64,000 bases of DNA from Paenibacillus caui (GCF_019904135.1 NZ_JAIOGQ010000016.1:45183-109182); one strand, 5' to 3'. Counted from the first letter of the stretch, positions 52,790 to 61,517 are shown. Notes: a model not told the origin generated them from the letters alone. Translations and numbers: made by a program.

Positions 52790-53263
52790 ATGAGTATTAA
52801 GGTTAAAATGCCTAGCGAAACTTTCAAATACCAGATGGCGTGCAAAGCCTTGGAATTGTACAAGCAATGGCTCCGCGAAGGTAGGATTTTTTATTACGAG
52901 ACAGTAAATGAATGCGGTAGAAATCGAACCTATCTAAATAATTTTAGCGCGCCTGCTGCGTACATGTTGTGGAAGCACACTACATTGAGGGCTTGGTTAG
53001 AAGAAGAAATCGTTCAAGGAAACGACATTAAGGGTTGCTATGCTTCACATTGGCTGGAGGACGAAGTTAGGGAGGATGTCTACAAGGAACTTCTGCGAAT
53101 TAACGGTGTTAGTCAAGAAGAGGCGGAAGACCTCGAATATTTTATTTACGTTAATGAATTTATAGGGGATGTTCAATGTTATACGGACGTATTTGTTGTT
53201 TCAACGTTAGAAGGTGCTACTGCATTTGACGAACGAGTTATAGAGCCAAGCTACGTCCGTTGA
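52790..53263 (+). CDS. Hypothetical protein
   Basis: A 157-residue acidic, helical protein (YKQWLREGRIFYYETVNECGRN, YASHWLEDEVREDVYKELLRINGVSQEEAEDLEYFIYVNEF). AAAGGAGACGATTGATT precedes the ATG. It is AT-richer than the genes on its right. No family recognised. Confidence 0.6.
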   Translation: MSIKVKMPSETFKYQMACKALELYKQWLREGRIFYYETVNECGRNRTYLNNFSAPAAYMLWKHTTLRAWLEEEIVQGNDIKGCYASHWLEDEVREDVYKELLRINGVSQEEAEDLEYFIYVNEFIGDVQCYTDVFVVSTLEGATAFDERVIEPSYVR

Positions 53264-53362
53264 AAAAGAGGGCGTGGCTTGGAACAAGCGCCGACAATAT
53301 ACGAAAGCAAGACGGAGTGATCGGTTACGCTATAACACCAAAACTAAAGGAGACGATTGAAC

Positions 53363-53830
53363 ATGGGAGCAGTTATCGGATTTGTACCACGAGAAGAATA
53401 CACAAAGGCAAAAGCGCCGGAATGGGCGTCGGTAGGGGCGGCCTACCGCGAAGCTCGCAAAGGTCTTAACCTGACGATACAGAAGGTCGCAACTGAAATC
53501 GGAGTGAGCAGCAGTACACTTGCGCGATTTGAGAAGGGAGTCCCCGTGAGAGCCTCGCGCTTGATCGAGAATGCTTACGGTTTGTACCTCGTTGTGCACA
53601 ATGCCACGCGAAGAGGACTTCTCGACCACATGGACTTGGACATGGCAGCCTTTTTAAAGGCCCGGTTAATCGTAGACTGCGATCTTTCCGAAGACGGCGC
53701 GCCGGTTAGTATAACGCGACCAGACGGCACAGTGGTTGCGAAAGTGGATACCGGTAGCGTGGAGACGAATTACGAAGTTGCAGAAGAAATGTGCAAGAAG
53801 CTCGGTGAGCCGTTTTACTGCACGTACTGA
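53363..53830 (+). CDS. XRE-family helix-turn-helix protein
   Basis: A 155-residue protein. The HTH (~27-70: AYREARKGLNLTIQKVATEIGVSSSTLARFEKG) is followed by a region with LDMAAFLKARLIVDCDLSEDG and a C-terminal KVDTGSVETNYEVAEEMCKKLG. The same ribosome-site module as the previous gene precedes it. Possibly a regulator of the replication gene that follows by 13 bp. Confidence 0.78.
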   Translation: MGAVIGFVPREEYTKAKAPEWASVGAAYREARKGLNLTIQKVATEIGVSSSTLARFEKGVPVRASRLIENAYGLYLVVHNATRRGLLDHMDLDMAAFLKARLIVDCDLSEDGAPVSITRPDGTVVAKVDTGSVETNYEVAEEMCKKLGEPFYCTY

Positions 53831-53843
53831 AAGGAGGCACGCC

Positions 53844-54351
53844 ATGATTGACGTATCTAAGCCGCTCGCCTACGACGAAGGGTTCCCACGCGTCCCGAAC
53901 ATCATGTACCGAATGTACCCGCTGCTTGACGGATTTACCGTAGAGACCGCTGGTTTCTACGGGTATCTCCGTTCGTGGCGGCAGAGTAACAAGGATCACG
54001 CGATGTTCGGCAAAACGTGGCTGAATCAGCAGGAAATGGCGGTCCAAAGCGGTCTTTCTCCGCACAAAATCCGCAAGCACGTGAAAACACTGGAAATGTA
54101 CGGACTGCTCCGCGTTACTAAGATCCTCCCGAGTACCGAACAAGAGAATATACGAGTGCCTGGAGCCGATGACCGAAGCGGAGTTCCGCGCCCAATATCC
54201 GGAGGCGGTTGCAGAGTTTGGGCGGTTATTATCCGAGATTGAGGCGGAGCTAAGCGCCGATAAGCAGCGGTTACTGGAAAAACAGCAACCGCAGGTCCCA
54301 CCGCCAATGCCTCCGGAGCAGGATCACAACGGAATACCGGTCGATTTCTAG
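53844..54351 (+). pseudogene. Winged-helix replication-like protein, frameshifted
   Basis: The first frame from 53844 (after AAAGGAGGCACGCC) encodes MYPLLDGFTVETAGFYGYL and WLNQQEMAVQSGLSPHKIRK, then a winged helix ending GLLRVTKI, as in phage and plasmid replication-type proteins. Near 54125 sense continues in the +1 frame (VPNKRIYECLEP, then MTEAEFRAQYPEAVAEFGRL) to 54351. Removing one C of the CCC near 54120-54130 restores one frame of 168 residues. Either a recent mutation or a sequencing error. Confidence 0.7.
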
Positions 54352-54520
54352 CGGATATTAAACAGTTTTACTACCGTTATTGAATTATTTAGTAACCGTA
54401 GTTAATCCATTTAACTAGAGAAAGATTAAAGAGTAAGACTAAGTAGTAAGAGTAATAAATAATACCGCGAGCCACTTCGTGACTCACGGACCGCGCGGAA
54501 AAAGATGTACTTATTAGGGA
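54352..54520. other. AT-rich stretch, possible replication origin
   Basis: About 170 bp, much richer in A/T than its surroundings, just after the replication-like gene. The 12-mer ttgaattattta occurs at 54380 and again at 54569; agagtaa/agtaagag-type short repeats fill 54420-54455. There is no gene. Confidence 0.35.
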
Positions 54521-54601
54521 TTGAGTGCGCGTAAAAGAAAAGGAGACAGAATAAAAGATACCCCGACATTGAATTATTTAATTTCCGTTAGGAGGAGTGG
54601 C

Positions 54602-55987
54602 ATGGGTACAGCACGTCAGTTGGAGGAAGAACTGAAACAGACGCCAGAACTAACCGTTATTACTACGCCTCCGCTTTCTCGTCTTTTCGCTAAGGCGAAG
54701 GAGACCGTGCGGGCAGACGTCCTCAACGCCGCGCCGCTTATAGAAGAATATACGGAGGCAATAGAAGAATACCTCGTTACCATAGATCGGCGCGACCTCG
54801 TTGTTTGGGGGACGAACCCTGAAACGACAGAAGGCAATCGAGCCATCCGCGTTAACTATTCGCCCTTTTGGGACGCTTTGACTAAGATGGGCCAACGCCT
54901 CGACTACATAATCGAGAATAACGAACGGTCGGCGCCATTGCCTCGTCATTCCGCCCTGTCCGCGTGTGAAATGTTCCCGAACCGCGCGAAAGCGGATTAC
55001 GAGCGCCATGCCGCGCATTCTCTTGAAACGCGCCTGAAAGTGGCCGGAGAGATGGCGGAAACAGCTATTGCTTATTATAACGCTCACCACGTAGGCGGAG
55101 ACGGCCGACATCCCGCCGAAGAAGATAAGGCGCGTCTCGAACGCTTGGCCGACTATATTCTCGCCGAGGACCACGCTCGCGGTCTTCTCATTATCCGCGA
55201 TCCTTACGACAAGCCTAGCGAAAAGGAGCTCGGAGTCCCGATGGGCGCGGGCGCGCGGGCGTTTTTACGCACAAAATTAGCGCAGGAGAGCGCCTTTGCG
55301 CAGGTTCTCGATAATCTAGCCGCGTGGAAACATGACGCCTATTTTAACGGCGATATTTCGTGTATTGAAGGCATCCTCGACGTGGAGGCCGCGATTGAGT
55401 CAGGAGGAGAGGTTTCCGCCGTGATGCAGGAGAGCGGAATAGTCCGCTCATACATGCCGGACGTTCGGGCAATCACCGGCGAAGGAGTGAAGCTATGCGA
55501 ATGCTGCGGATATCCGTTCGAGGACAAGTCACGCGCAGGCAATAGTAAAGTTTGCGGAAAGTCCTGCGCCCAGCATCGGGACAAGATGCGTAAGCGAATC
55601 GAGCGTTACGGAACTACGGAGTTGGAGGGCGAACGGACCCGGATGGATATCGAATACCCTTTTTACGCGCCGAATGAAATGCGAAGCATCTCGCAGCGGT
55701 CAGAGAAATCGAAGGGAGATTCCGATTACATGTCCCGGGCGATAGCGGCCAAGGCGACGAAACTGGAGCGCGGGGGCAAGAAGACAACGATACGGATCGA
55801 TGACTGGATGTGGACGAGCAACCGTAACGATGGCCGACCATTATCGCGGCATCGAGCACCAGAACCTGCAGATATTGTTACGTACAATACCAATGAAAAT
55901 CCGCTTACTCCGTCGTTTACAGACTGCCAAGGAATTGCCAATCGTGTCTGCGAGTGGCCCCGTGATACTTCGGACATTTCGGCTTAA
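54602..55987 (+). CDS. Zinc-ribbon-containing hypothetical protein
   Basis: A 461-residue protein. Residues ~300-340 hold CECCGYPFEDKSRAGN ... KVCGKSCAQHRDKMRKR, a four-Cys zinc ribbon followed by a basic helix, as in small DNA- or RNA-binding domains. The N-terminal 300 residues are helical and charged. TTAGGAGGAGTGGC decides ATG 54602 over an upstream TTG. It is the largest gene of the central block; role unknown, perhaps replication or regulation. Confidence 0.65.
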   Translation: MGTARQLEEELKQTPELTVITTPPLSRLFAKAKETVRADVLNAAPLIEEYTEAIEEYLVTIDRRDLVVWGTNPETTEGNRAIRVNYSPFWDALTKMGQRLDYIIENNERSAPLPRHSALSACEMFPNRAKADYERHAAHSLETRLKVAGEMAETAIAYYNAHHVGGDGRHPAEEDKARLERLADYILAEDHARGLLIIRDPYDKPSEKELGVPMGAGARAFLRTKLAQESAFAQVLDNLAAWKHDAYFNGDISCIEGILDVEAAIESGGEVSAVMQESGIVRSYMPDVRAITGEGVKLCECCGYPFEDKSRAGNSKVCGKSCAQHRDKMRKRIERYGTTELEGERTRMDIEYPFYAPNEMRSISQRSEKSKGDSDYMSRAIAAKATKLERGGKKTTIRIDDWMWTSNRNDGRPLSRHRAPEPADIVTYNTNENPLTPSFTDCQGIANRVCEWPRDTSDISA

Positions 55988-56067
55988 GGAGGGAAGGGAA
56001 CGGATGTTCTCTCCTATTTTATTTATGGAATGTGCGTTATTTCAAATATACGAAGGGGGTTTGTGAT

Positions 56068-56292
56068 ATGGACGGGATGGGAGTCCGTGGAATCCGGATT
56101 ATGGCCGGCATGACGCAGGCCGAGTTTGCAGACGCGCTCGGCGTTAGCCAGTCGTTGGTGTCAGACGTCGAAAACGGCCGCCGGGCCGTATCTCGCGACC
56201 TGCGGATTAAGATCGCGCAGACGTTCGGGACCGGTGATGACATCATGACGGCGATTGCGCGGGCGAAGGAGTCCGGAAAACTGGCGCTGTAA
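56068..56292 (+). CDS. XRE-family helix-turn-helix protein
   Basis: A 74-residue Cro-like protein, all of it HTH: GIRIMAGMTQAEFADALGVSQSLVSDVENGRRAVSRDLRIKIAQTFG. GAAGGGGGT precedes the ATG. It is probably a regulator of the late block. Confidence 0.85.
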   Translation: MDGMGVRGIRIMAGMTQAEFADALGVSQSLVSDVENGRRAVSRDLRIKIAQTFGTGDDIMTAIARAKESGKLAL

Positions 56293-56360
56293 TAAGCGTC
56301 TTATTTTTGCTCAAATACTTTAATAATTGAACGCGTTAAATTGAAGAAGGTGATTGCAGT

Positions 56361-56579
56361 ATGGACGATATTCAATCGAAGGCCGCGATGTGGTGCGAGT
56401 ATATGAAGCCGGATCGTACCTGCTACATAATGGACGCGTTGTCCACGGAGAGCGACTCGACATGTAAGTGCTTTAGGCCGCCGGAACGGCGTACGAGGTG
56501 CCGGTACTTAGAACTTGTCGTACTGAACACGAAGGGGGCCCGCAGGGGTGGACGTAATTTCTCGGTTCAAATTGAGTAA
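56361..56579 (+). CDS. Small cysteine-rich protein
   Basis: A 72-residue protein with five Cys (WCEYMKPDRTCYIM, STCKCF, TRCRY), which could bind zinc. AGAAGGTGATTGCAGT precedes the ATG. It overlaps the next gene by 32 bp. Confidence 0.55.
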   Translation: MDDIQSKAAMWCEYMKPDRTCYIMDALSTESDSTCKCFRPPERRTRCRYLELVVLNTKGARRGGRNFSVQIE

Positions 56580-56805
56580 GGGGTACGGAGGGGCTTGCGC
56601 GGCACTCTTTACCATTGTTGATCCGGACACGGGTGAGATATTGGACGAGTTTGTTCGCGATTGCTCTTACATGTCGGAGGGCGCGGCGGTCAAAGAGTCG
56701 GTCGCGCGCGGAGTAAGAGAGGTACAGAAAAAATATGACGGCACGGTTTGGCTCGAAGTTGAAAGGGCGGACCTACTGCGGGAGGTGTGGTCGGAATGGT
56801 ATTAA
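56548..56805 (+). CDS. Small protein of possible RNase H-like fold (1)
   Basis: An 85-residue protein starting GTG. The pattern AALFTIVDPDTGEILDEF, then SEGAAVKESVARGVREVQ and VWLEVE gives beta-beta-beta-alpha-beta with an Asp at the end of strand 1, as in RNase H folds. The gene at 56796 shows the same pattern. Fold and function are inference only. Confidence 0.5.
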   Translation: MDVISRFKLSKGYGGACAALFTIVDPDTGEILDEFVRDCSYMSEGAAVKESVARGVREVQKKYDGTVWLEVERADLLREVWSEWY

Positions 56806-57176
56806 CGGTCTATCAGCAAGTATTCGTTCAAGGTGCCAGCACGCGGGCGCACATAACGATCGTAGACGGAACCGGCGTCGTGCTTGAACGTCGGTTTAGT
56901 AACTACGAACCTTATCCGCTTTACAGCGTCGCCCGAGAGCACCGGGAATTGACAATTAAAGCCCTCCAGCGCAGCTTAAACGTTGACAAGATTATTTACG
57001 ACTGCAACGTTCTGGGCCGTGTAGAGTTCACGCCGAAGGGCGGAGGATGGGACTTCGAGTTAATTAATCACCCTCGATTTGGAGCCGCTAACCTAAATAA
57101 GCGAGTAGTTTGGCATGAACAGCAAAAAGAACAAGACGAAGAGGGAGATAGTAGCGACGATGAGCAGAGTTATTGA
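56796..57176 (+). CDS. Small protein of possible RNase H-like fold (2)
   Basis: A 126-residue protein: HITIVDGTGVVLERRF, then AREHRELTIKALQRSL and DKIIYDCNVLG, ending in an acidic tail. It overlaps the previous gene by 10 bp and the csp-like frame after it. Similar in layout to the gene at 56548. Confidence 0.5.
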   Translation: MVLTVYQQVFVQGASTRAHITIVDGTGVVLERRFSNYEPYPLYSVAREHRELTIKALQRSLNVDKIIYDCNVLGRVEFTPKGGGWDFELINHPRFGAANLNKRVVWHEQQKEQDEEGDSSDDEQSY

Positions 57177-57497
57177 ATCGGAAGTTTGGGACGGCATCAA
57201 AAACGAAAGTATGGACGAAATTAACGCATTGATAGGCCCGTCACTCGGCAAGTCACCGACGGCAAAGAAACCGGAGAGCCTGGCGGACCCCGATGCAATC
57301 GCCGGTCGCTTCATCAATTACAACGGAGATCGCGGTTTCGGCTTCGTCCGCAGCCAGGAACACGGCGACATCTTCTTCCACATCGGCAGCTCGCCCGATT
57401 TCGACCCGGACGTCCTACGTCGGGGATACGCGTCACGTTCTTGATTTCGGAAGACCGAACCGGCCGCAATGTCGCAATTAATGTAAAGCGGGTTTAA
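57115..57497 (+). pseudogene. Cold-shock-domain protein of the element, frameshifted
   Basis: A helical N-terminus is followed by a cold-shock domain: GRFINYNGDRGFGFVRSQEHGDIFFHIG. In the first frame it ends early at 57444, but the remaining strands (RVTFLISEDRTGRNVAINVKRV) continue in another frame to the stop at 57495-57497. Adding one G to the GGGG run near 57422-57425 restores a single frame (127 residues, or 112 if ATG 57160 is the start). Confidence 0.72.
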
Positions 57498-57501
57498 GCG
57501 T

Positions 57502-57963
57502 ATGGAGGAGCGTTATGATCCGGAGCAAATAACATACGCGCATCTGGCAATAATCAACCTCCGTGATGGACGCATTGCTGCCGGCGCTCGGCTGTCTACG
57601 CGCAGCATAGCGAAGGACGACCGGGTTTGGTACGAGCCTTATGCGGTCTGTTCGTTGTACTATGGCCCGGGCGATATCCGGAACGCGTCAACGCGCCAGG
57701 CAATCCCGGTCATAATCCGTGATATTCTGCGGACGGTCCGGCCTGGTACGCGCCTGCTGAGCGTCAAAGGTAACGTGCCACAATTTATGAAGTCCGCCAG
57801 CATCGGACAGGAAGCGAGTATATGGACGCAGGTTTACGTTAACGTGGCGTATAAGCCGGGGATTGACCGAAGCATCCCGGAATTAATGAAACTTGCTAAT
57901 GCCGCCATCGAGCGCGGCTGCTCAGTTACAACAAACCAAAAACCAATAATAAAGGGGAATTAA
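57502..57963 (+). CDS. Hypothetical protein
   Basis: A 153-residue mixed alpha/beta protein (YAHLAIINLRDGRIAAGARL ... TRQAIPVIIRDILRTVRPGTRLLSVKGN ... ELMKLANAAIERGCSV). Its strand-helix layout resembles an expanded version of the genes at 56548 and 56796. Four bases after the restored csp-like stop. Function unknown. Confidence 0.55.
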   Translation: MEERYDPEQITYAHLAIINLRDGRIAAGARLSTRSIAKDDRVWYEPYAVCSLYYGPGDIRNASTRQAIPVIIRDILRTVRPGTRLLSVKGNVPQFMKSASIGQEASIWTQVYVNVAYKPGIDRSIPELMKLANAAIERGCSVTTNQKPIIKGN

Positions 57964-57966
57964 AAA

Positions 57967-58662
57967 ATGGGAAATTACGCTGAAAGTATCGCAAAAGTAA
58001 AAAAATTGATTTATGGCCCGGAGTCTATCACTGCTGCAAAGGGGATTTTTGCCCGAGTTAAAGCGGAGGTGAGTGAAATCCAAACGGACGCTACGCTATC
58101 AGCGATCGGAGTCGCTCAAAAGCAACGCGAAGCCCGCGAGAGAGGCGCGGTCGAACTTGCTAAGATTATGCGAGCTAATAAGTCTGTGATTGACGCGGAA
58201 CTTGCTGCGGCTGAAAAGAGTGCCCGCGCAGCTCTCGCGCAGCCAGATGCTAAGCCTGACGCAGAGGCACTCCGTGAGTTTAACGAGAAATACGGCGCGC
58301 TCAAAACGGAACTAACCGTATTTGGCAGCGGGCAGGCTGCGGCAAAGCTGATTGAGTTTATGAAGGGCGTCAAGGACCCATATCTAGCGCGTACGATCCT
58401 GGACGAGTTTGCTACAACGGGCTCAGAACTCCGTAAGCACGCCAACCAACTGAGTTTGCGGACGATGTATGACAACGTTAAATCCGTCGCGCTCACAGAT
58501 AGCCGGGCGCAGGCAAGACAAGCGCTCGCCGAAATCGAGTCATGCCGCAGGGTGAAGCCGATTAACTCAATGGTTACGCTGGGCGCTTCGTCCGCACTAG
58601 GTGACGCGGCTACAGCGGCCCTATCTGATCACGAGGGATATCTTCAGGCACACGGCGAGTAA
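57967..58662 (+). CDS. Helical Ala-rich protein (1)
   Basis: A 231-residue, almost entirely helical, Ala/Glu/Lys-rich protein (VAQKQREARERGAVELAKIMRAN). It looks like phage structural or scaffold-type coiled-coil proteins, but the composition bias prevents assignment. AAAGGGGAATTAAAAA precedes the ATG. It is followed in the same direction by a second protein of this kind. Confidence 0.55.
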   Translation: MGNYAESIAKVKKLIYGPESITAAKGIFARVKAEVSEIQTDATLSAIGVAQKQREARERGAVELAKIMRANKSVIDAELAAAEKSARAALAQPDAKPDAEALREFNEKYGALKTELTVFGSGQAAAKLIEFMKGVKDPYLARTILDEFATTGSELRKHANQLSLRTMYDNVKSVALTDSRAQARQALAEIESCRRVKPINSMVTLGASSALGDAATAALSDHEGYLQAHGE

Positions 58663-58689
58663 CAATAAAAAATAAGGGGAGAAGATAGC

Positions 58690-59337
58690 ATGACGAAATT
58701 ACCTCAAAACGTCCAAACAGCGGTAGACGCGTATCGGGCGGAACACATCAAATTTGATGAACTAGCCGCAGCGCACCGAGGAGCCTTAGACAAGCTTAAC
58801 GGAGACCTTGCGGCTGCAAAAGCAGAACTTGCGGCTGCTTCTGCTGCTACACTTACAAAGCCAACGCCCGCGAGTATCGAAGCCGAGGTGCAGCTAGCCC
58901 GGAAGGTAAAGGAGATCGACGAGGGTATCACTGCGCAGCAAGGGCGGTTATCCGTGGCATTAACGAGCCAATCAAGTCAGCTCACACAGTTAGCAGACGC
59001 TGCTATTAACGCCGGCCGCGCTGAGGCCCACCGGTATTTTATCGAGAATAGAGACGCTAAGCTTGCGACAATTGAGGACGCAAAGTATGCGTATCTGTCA
59101 GCGCTAGTCGATTTGCATAATATGCGAAAGAATGCGCGCGATATATACAATGATGCAGTTAGCCAAACCAACGCAAACAGGGCGGAGTATTTATCTAAAC
59201 CTTACTTTGAGGATACCGCACTATTCTATCGAGGTGGCGCACGGCAGGTACACGGCATCAGTGAGACGGAGATTATGCGCGCATACAAGCACGGACAGAT
59301 CCTAAAAACCAGCGTTGCAGCCGGTCGGAAAGTCTAA
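58690..59337 (+). CDS. Helical Ala-rich protein (2)
   Basis: A 215-residue coiled-coil-like protein (LDKLNGDLAAAKAELAAASAATL) with a less biased C-terminal part (YFEDTALFYRGGARQVHGISETEIMRAYKHG). AAGGGGAGAAGATAGC precedes the ATG. It may pair with the gene before it. Function unknown. Confidence 0.55.
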   Translation: MTKLPQNVQTAVDAYRAEHIKFDELAAAHRGALDKLNGDLAAAKAELAAASAATLTKPTPASIEAEVQLARKVKEIDEGITAQQGRLSVALTSQSSQLTQLADAAINAGRAEAHRYFIENRDAKLATIEDAKYAYLSALVDLHNMRKNARDIYNDAVSQTNANRAEYLSKPYFEDTALFYRGGARQVHGISETEIMRAYKHGQILKTSVAAGRKV

Positions 59338-59356
59338 TAAATACGCACTATCTAAG

Positions 59357-59390
59357 GGGCTCGCGCCAAAACGCGGGCTCTTTCTATTTT
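59357..59390 (+). terminator. Hairpin after the helical-protein genes
   Basis: GGGGCTCGCG pairs with CGCGGGCTC, then TTTCTATTTT. Probably a terminator before the tail-fibre gene. Confidence 0.6.
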
Positions 59391-59404
59391 AAGGGGGAAA
59401 CGGA

Positions 59405-60718
59405 ATGAGTTTATGCCTGTCTTTATACCACGATAATATGATTTTCGTTTGGGCCGACAGTCGCGTAAGCGTCGAGGTAGGCGGCAAGAGTTACGTTGTG
59501 ACCGACGAGTACAAAAAGATCCTCCAGATTGGGAATCGTGTTATCTTCATGTCCGGGATGAGCGAGATAGTGGAGGAGGTGTTTAGCCGCATCCTTCCCG
59601 ATAGCACATACGAGGATATTCAGCGTGAGGCGAGAGAGGTCTTTGCCGACTTTTCCGCTGCCCACAAAGATACGCCAGGTTATGCGGATTCCAGGTACGG
59701 AATTGAGTTCGGAATCTACCTCCACGAGATTAAGGACGGAGTGCCCGTTTACGTGCAGTTTGGCTACCGAGATCACTTCGAAATCAATCAGCAAGACCCG
59801 GGAGAAGCGGATGTCTTCGGTGTAGCCGCGCACTCAGACATAGCGTTGCCGTTATTTGTACGCAAAATTAACTCCGGAATACCGATCGAGCTCGCAGCCC
59901 TCCGGACATTTGAATCCGTAGCCGACGAGGTTGTCGGAGGCTACTTAACGATGTTTGCAATCGGGCAGGACGGTATCACATGTAATCGATCCGCCATAAA
60001 AGACCGTAAGCCGGTAACTAAAGTACATGACTTATCATTTCCTTACACGGCGACAATGGACGGAAGCATCTACGCCAGTAAATTAACCGCGAAAACGGCA
60101 AATATTTCTGAATCCAATTTCAAAGACGGTGCGATTATTGGCTCTTCGATCAACGTAGGAAACGGCCAATTTACCGTAGACACTGCCGGCAATATGTACG
60201 CAGGAAACGGCACGTTTCGCGGGAGTATTACGTCGGGTAGTACGATTACCGGCGCGCTAATAACTGGGGGGAGGATAACCTCGGACACTGACATTAATAT
60301 TACACGTGACATTCGCGTCGGAAACAATATATATCTCGGATTAACCGGTCAGACGAATGACCGACGCATCGAGTTCGTAGATAGCGGACCTTATCATTCT
60401 TATATCGCGTTCACCGATGCGACGAAGCAGCTCGAAGTTTACGCTGCTAACGACTTGCGGATAACGAGCGGCCTTGACGTAACGATATCAGCGATGAGGG
60501 CAACGTTGCCGTACGACGCTTATCTCGGGTCCTCTGCATCATCTAATAAGATCGCGGTAGCGGCCGACCTAGCGTCGAAAGCGGATATAGCGGACCTGGC
60601 CGCTAAGGCAGACCGCAGCGAGGCCGGCTACAACCTCGCGTTTGATACCGCGACTCGGAATCTTAAGATGTACAGCGCGACCGGTTCGCTTTTGGCTACG
60701 GTTAATATACCGGCATAA
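59405..60718 (+). CDS. Ntn-hydrolase (proteasome-like) domain fused to a tail-fibre-like region
   Basis: A 437-residue protein. Residues 1-~195 look like a proteasome-beta/HslV-type Ntn hydrolase: Met-Ser at the N-terminus (Ser2 in the place of Thr1), Asp18 in WADSR, KKI at 37-39 and FMSGM. From ~215 it has a repetitive beta region (SNFKDGAIIGSSINVGNG, TFRGSITSGSTITGALITGG) as in phage tail spikes and fibres, and a small C-terminal domain after Ala-rich repeats (LASKADIADLAAKAD). AAGGGGGAAACGGA precedes the ATG. Confidence 0.72.
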   Translation: MSLCLSLYHDNMIFVWADSRVSVEVGGKSYVVTDEYKKILQIGNRVIFMSGMSEIVEEVFSRILPDSTYEDIQREAREVFADFSAAHKDTPGYADSRYGIEFGIYLHEIKDGVPVYVQFGYRDHFEINQQDPGEADVFGVAAHSDIALPLFVRKINSGIPIELAALRTFESVADEVVGGYLTMFAIGQDGITCNRSAIKDRKPVTKVHDLSFPYTATMDGSIYASKLTAKTANISESNFKDGAIIGSSINVGNGQFTVDTAGNMYAGNGTFRGSITSGSTITGALITGGRITSDTDINITRDIRVGNNIYLGLTGQTNDRRIEFVDSGPYHSYIAFTDATKQLEVYAANDLRITSGLDVTISAMRATLPYDAYLGSSASSNKIAVAADLASKADIADLAAKADRSEAGYNLAFDTATRNLKMYSATGSLLATVNIPA

Positions 60719-60736
60719 ATAACGGGAGGGAACGTA

Positions 60737-60925
60737 ATGGAGCACGCCAATTTACTACGATGTACGCTTGATTTATCTAAACCAATTCCGGAGCTTATCG
60801 CGGTCATTACGGCAGTTTTGTCCGTACATCGGGACAACGCGGAGAGTATCCTTCGCGCCATTGACGACGAAATAACCGGAGCTCTATTACAACTAGAATC
60901 GGAAGGAGAGGTCGCACATGACTAA
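60737..60925 (+). CDS. Small hypothetical protein
   Basis: A 62-residue helical protein after GGGAGGGAACGTA. It overlaps the next gene by 8 bp, so translation is coupled. Function unknown. Confidence 0.6.
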   Translation: MEHANLLRCTLDLSKPIPELIAVITAVLSVHRDNAESILRAIDDEITGALLQLESEGEVAHD

Positions 60926-61517
60926 CGATCAACTTCGCAGCGACATCGCACAGCTTACGGAGAGGTTGCGCCAGATACGTATTGAGCAGGGACTGCCGCC
61001 GGAGCCGTTACCGCGTCCTCAAATCGTAGAGCTTCCGCTTGCCGGCGCACTAATCAAGCGTTTAGAACCCTTTAAGGCTATTGCGGTTAAGCTTGCATCT
61101 ATTCTAGCGCAGGGGCATGTCACGAGGGTTGACGTTAGCAAACTTGAACAATACCGCGAGTACGAGCGCTTGCTTTACTATTCTCACGGTTTGCGGGGCG
61201 CACATTACGCAACCGGAGTCCGCATAGTGTTCGGTGAGATTAAGCGGATTAATTGCGCAATCGACGAGGGGAAGACCGCAGATTTTGACGTTAACGGTAC
61301 TATGCGCCGCATACACTTCGCTATAAGCACGTTTTTGAATAAAGAGCACGGTGTAGGTTGGGACATGTACGAGGTACACGTCGGATATACGGAGGAACTA
61401 CGGGCAGCAGAGGCGGAGATGAAGCGCCTAACATCCGATCCGGCTGCGTTCCAGGCAGCATATGACGAAGCCCTGACACAAATACCAACGAAAGGGGAGG
61501 CGGTAAACTATGAGTAA
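60918..61517 (+). CDS. Hypothetical protein upstream of the TerS-like gene
   Basis: A 199-residue protein with an N-terminal coil (LRSDIAQLTERLRQIRIEQGLPPEPLPRPQ) and a compact middle domain (HYATGVRIVFGEIKRINCAIDEG). It overlaps both neighbours by 8 bp. Function unknown; its position suggests a partner of the TerS-like protein. Confidence 0.6.
   Translation: MTNDQLRSDIAQLTERLRQIRIEQGLPPEPLPRPQIVELPLAGALIKRLEPFKAIAVKLASILAQGHVTRVDVSKLEQYREYERLLYYSHGLRGAHYATGVRIVFGEIKRINCAIDEGKTADFDVNGTMRRIHFAISTFLNKEHGVGWDMYEVHVGYTEELRAAEAEMKRLTSDPAAFQAAYDEALTQIPTKGEAVNYE

Noticed and set aside
52247..52867. 206-codon minus-strand frame in the gene-poor stretch
   Set aside because: Its first 25 codons are antisense to the well-supported gene at 52790, there is no ribosome site, and composition is Ser/Phe/Arg-rich.
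54521..54601. Upstream TTG start for the zinc-ribbon gene
   Set aside because: ATG 54602 has GGAGGAG at correct spacing; the upstream extension is Arg/Lys-rich and lies partly in the AT-rich stretch.
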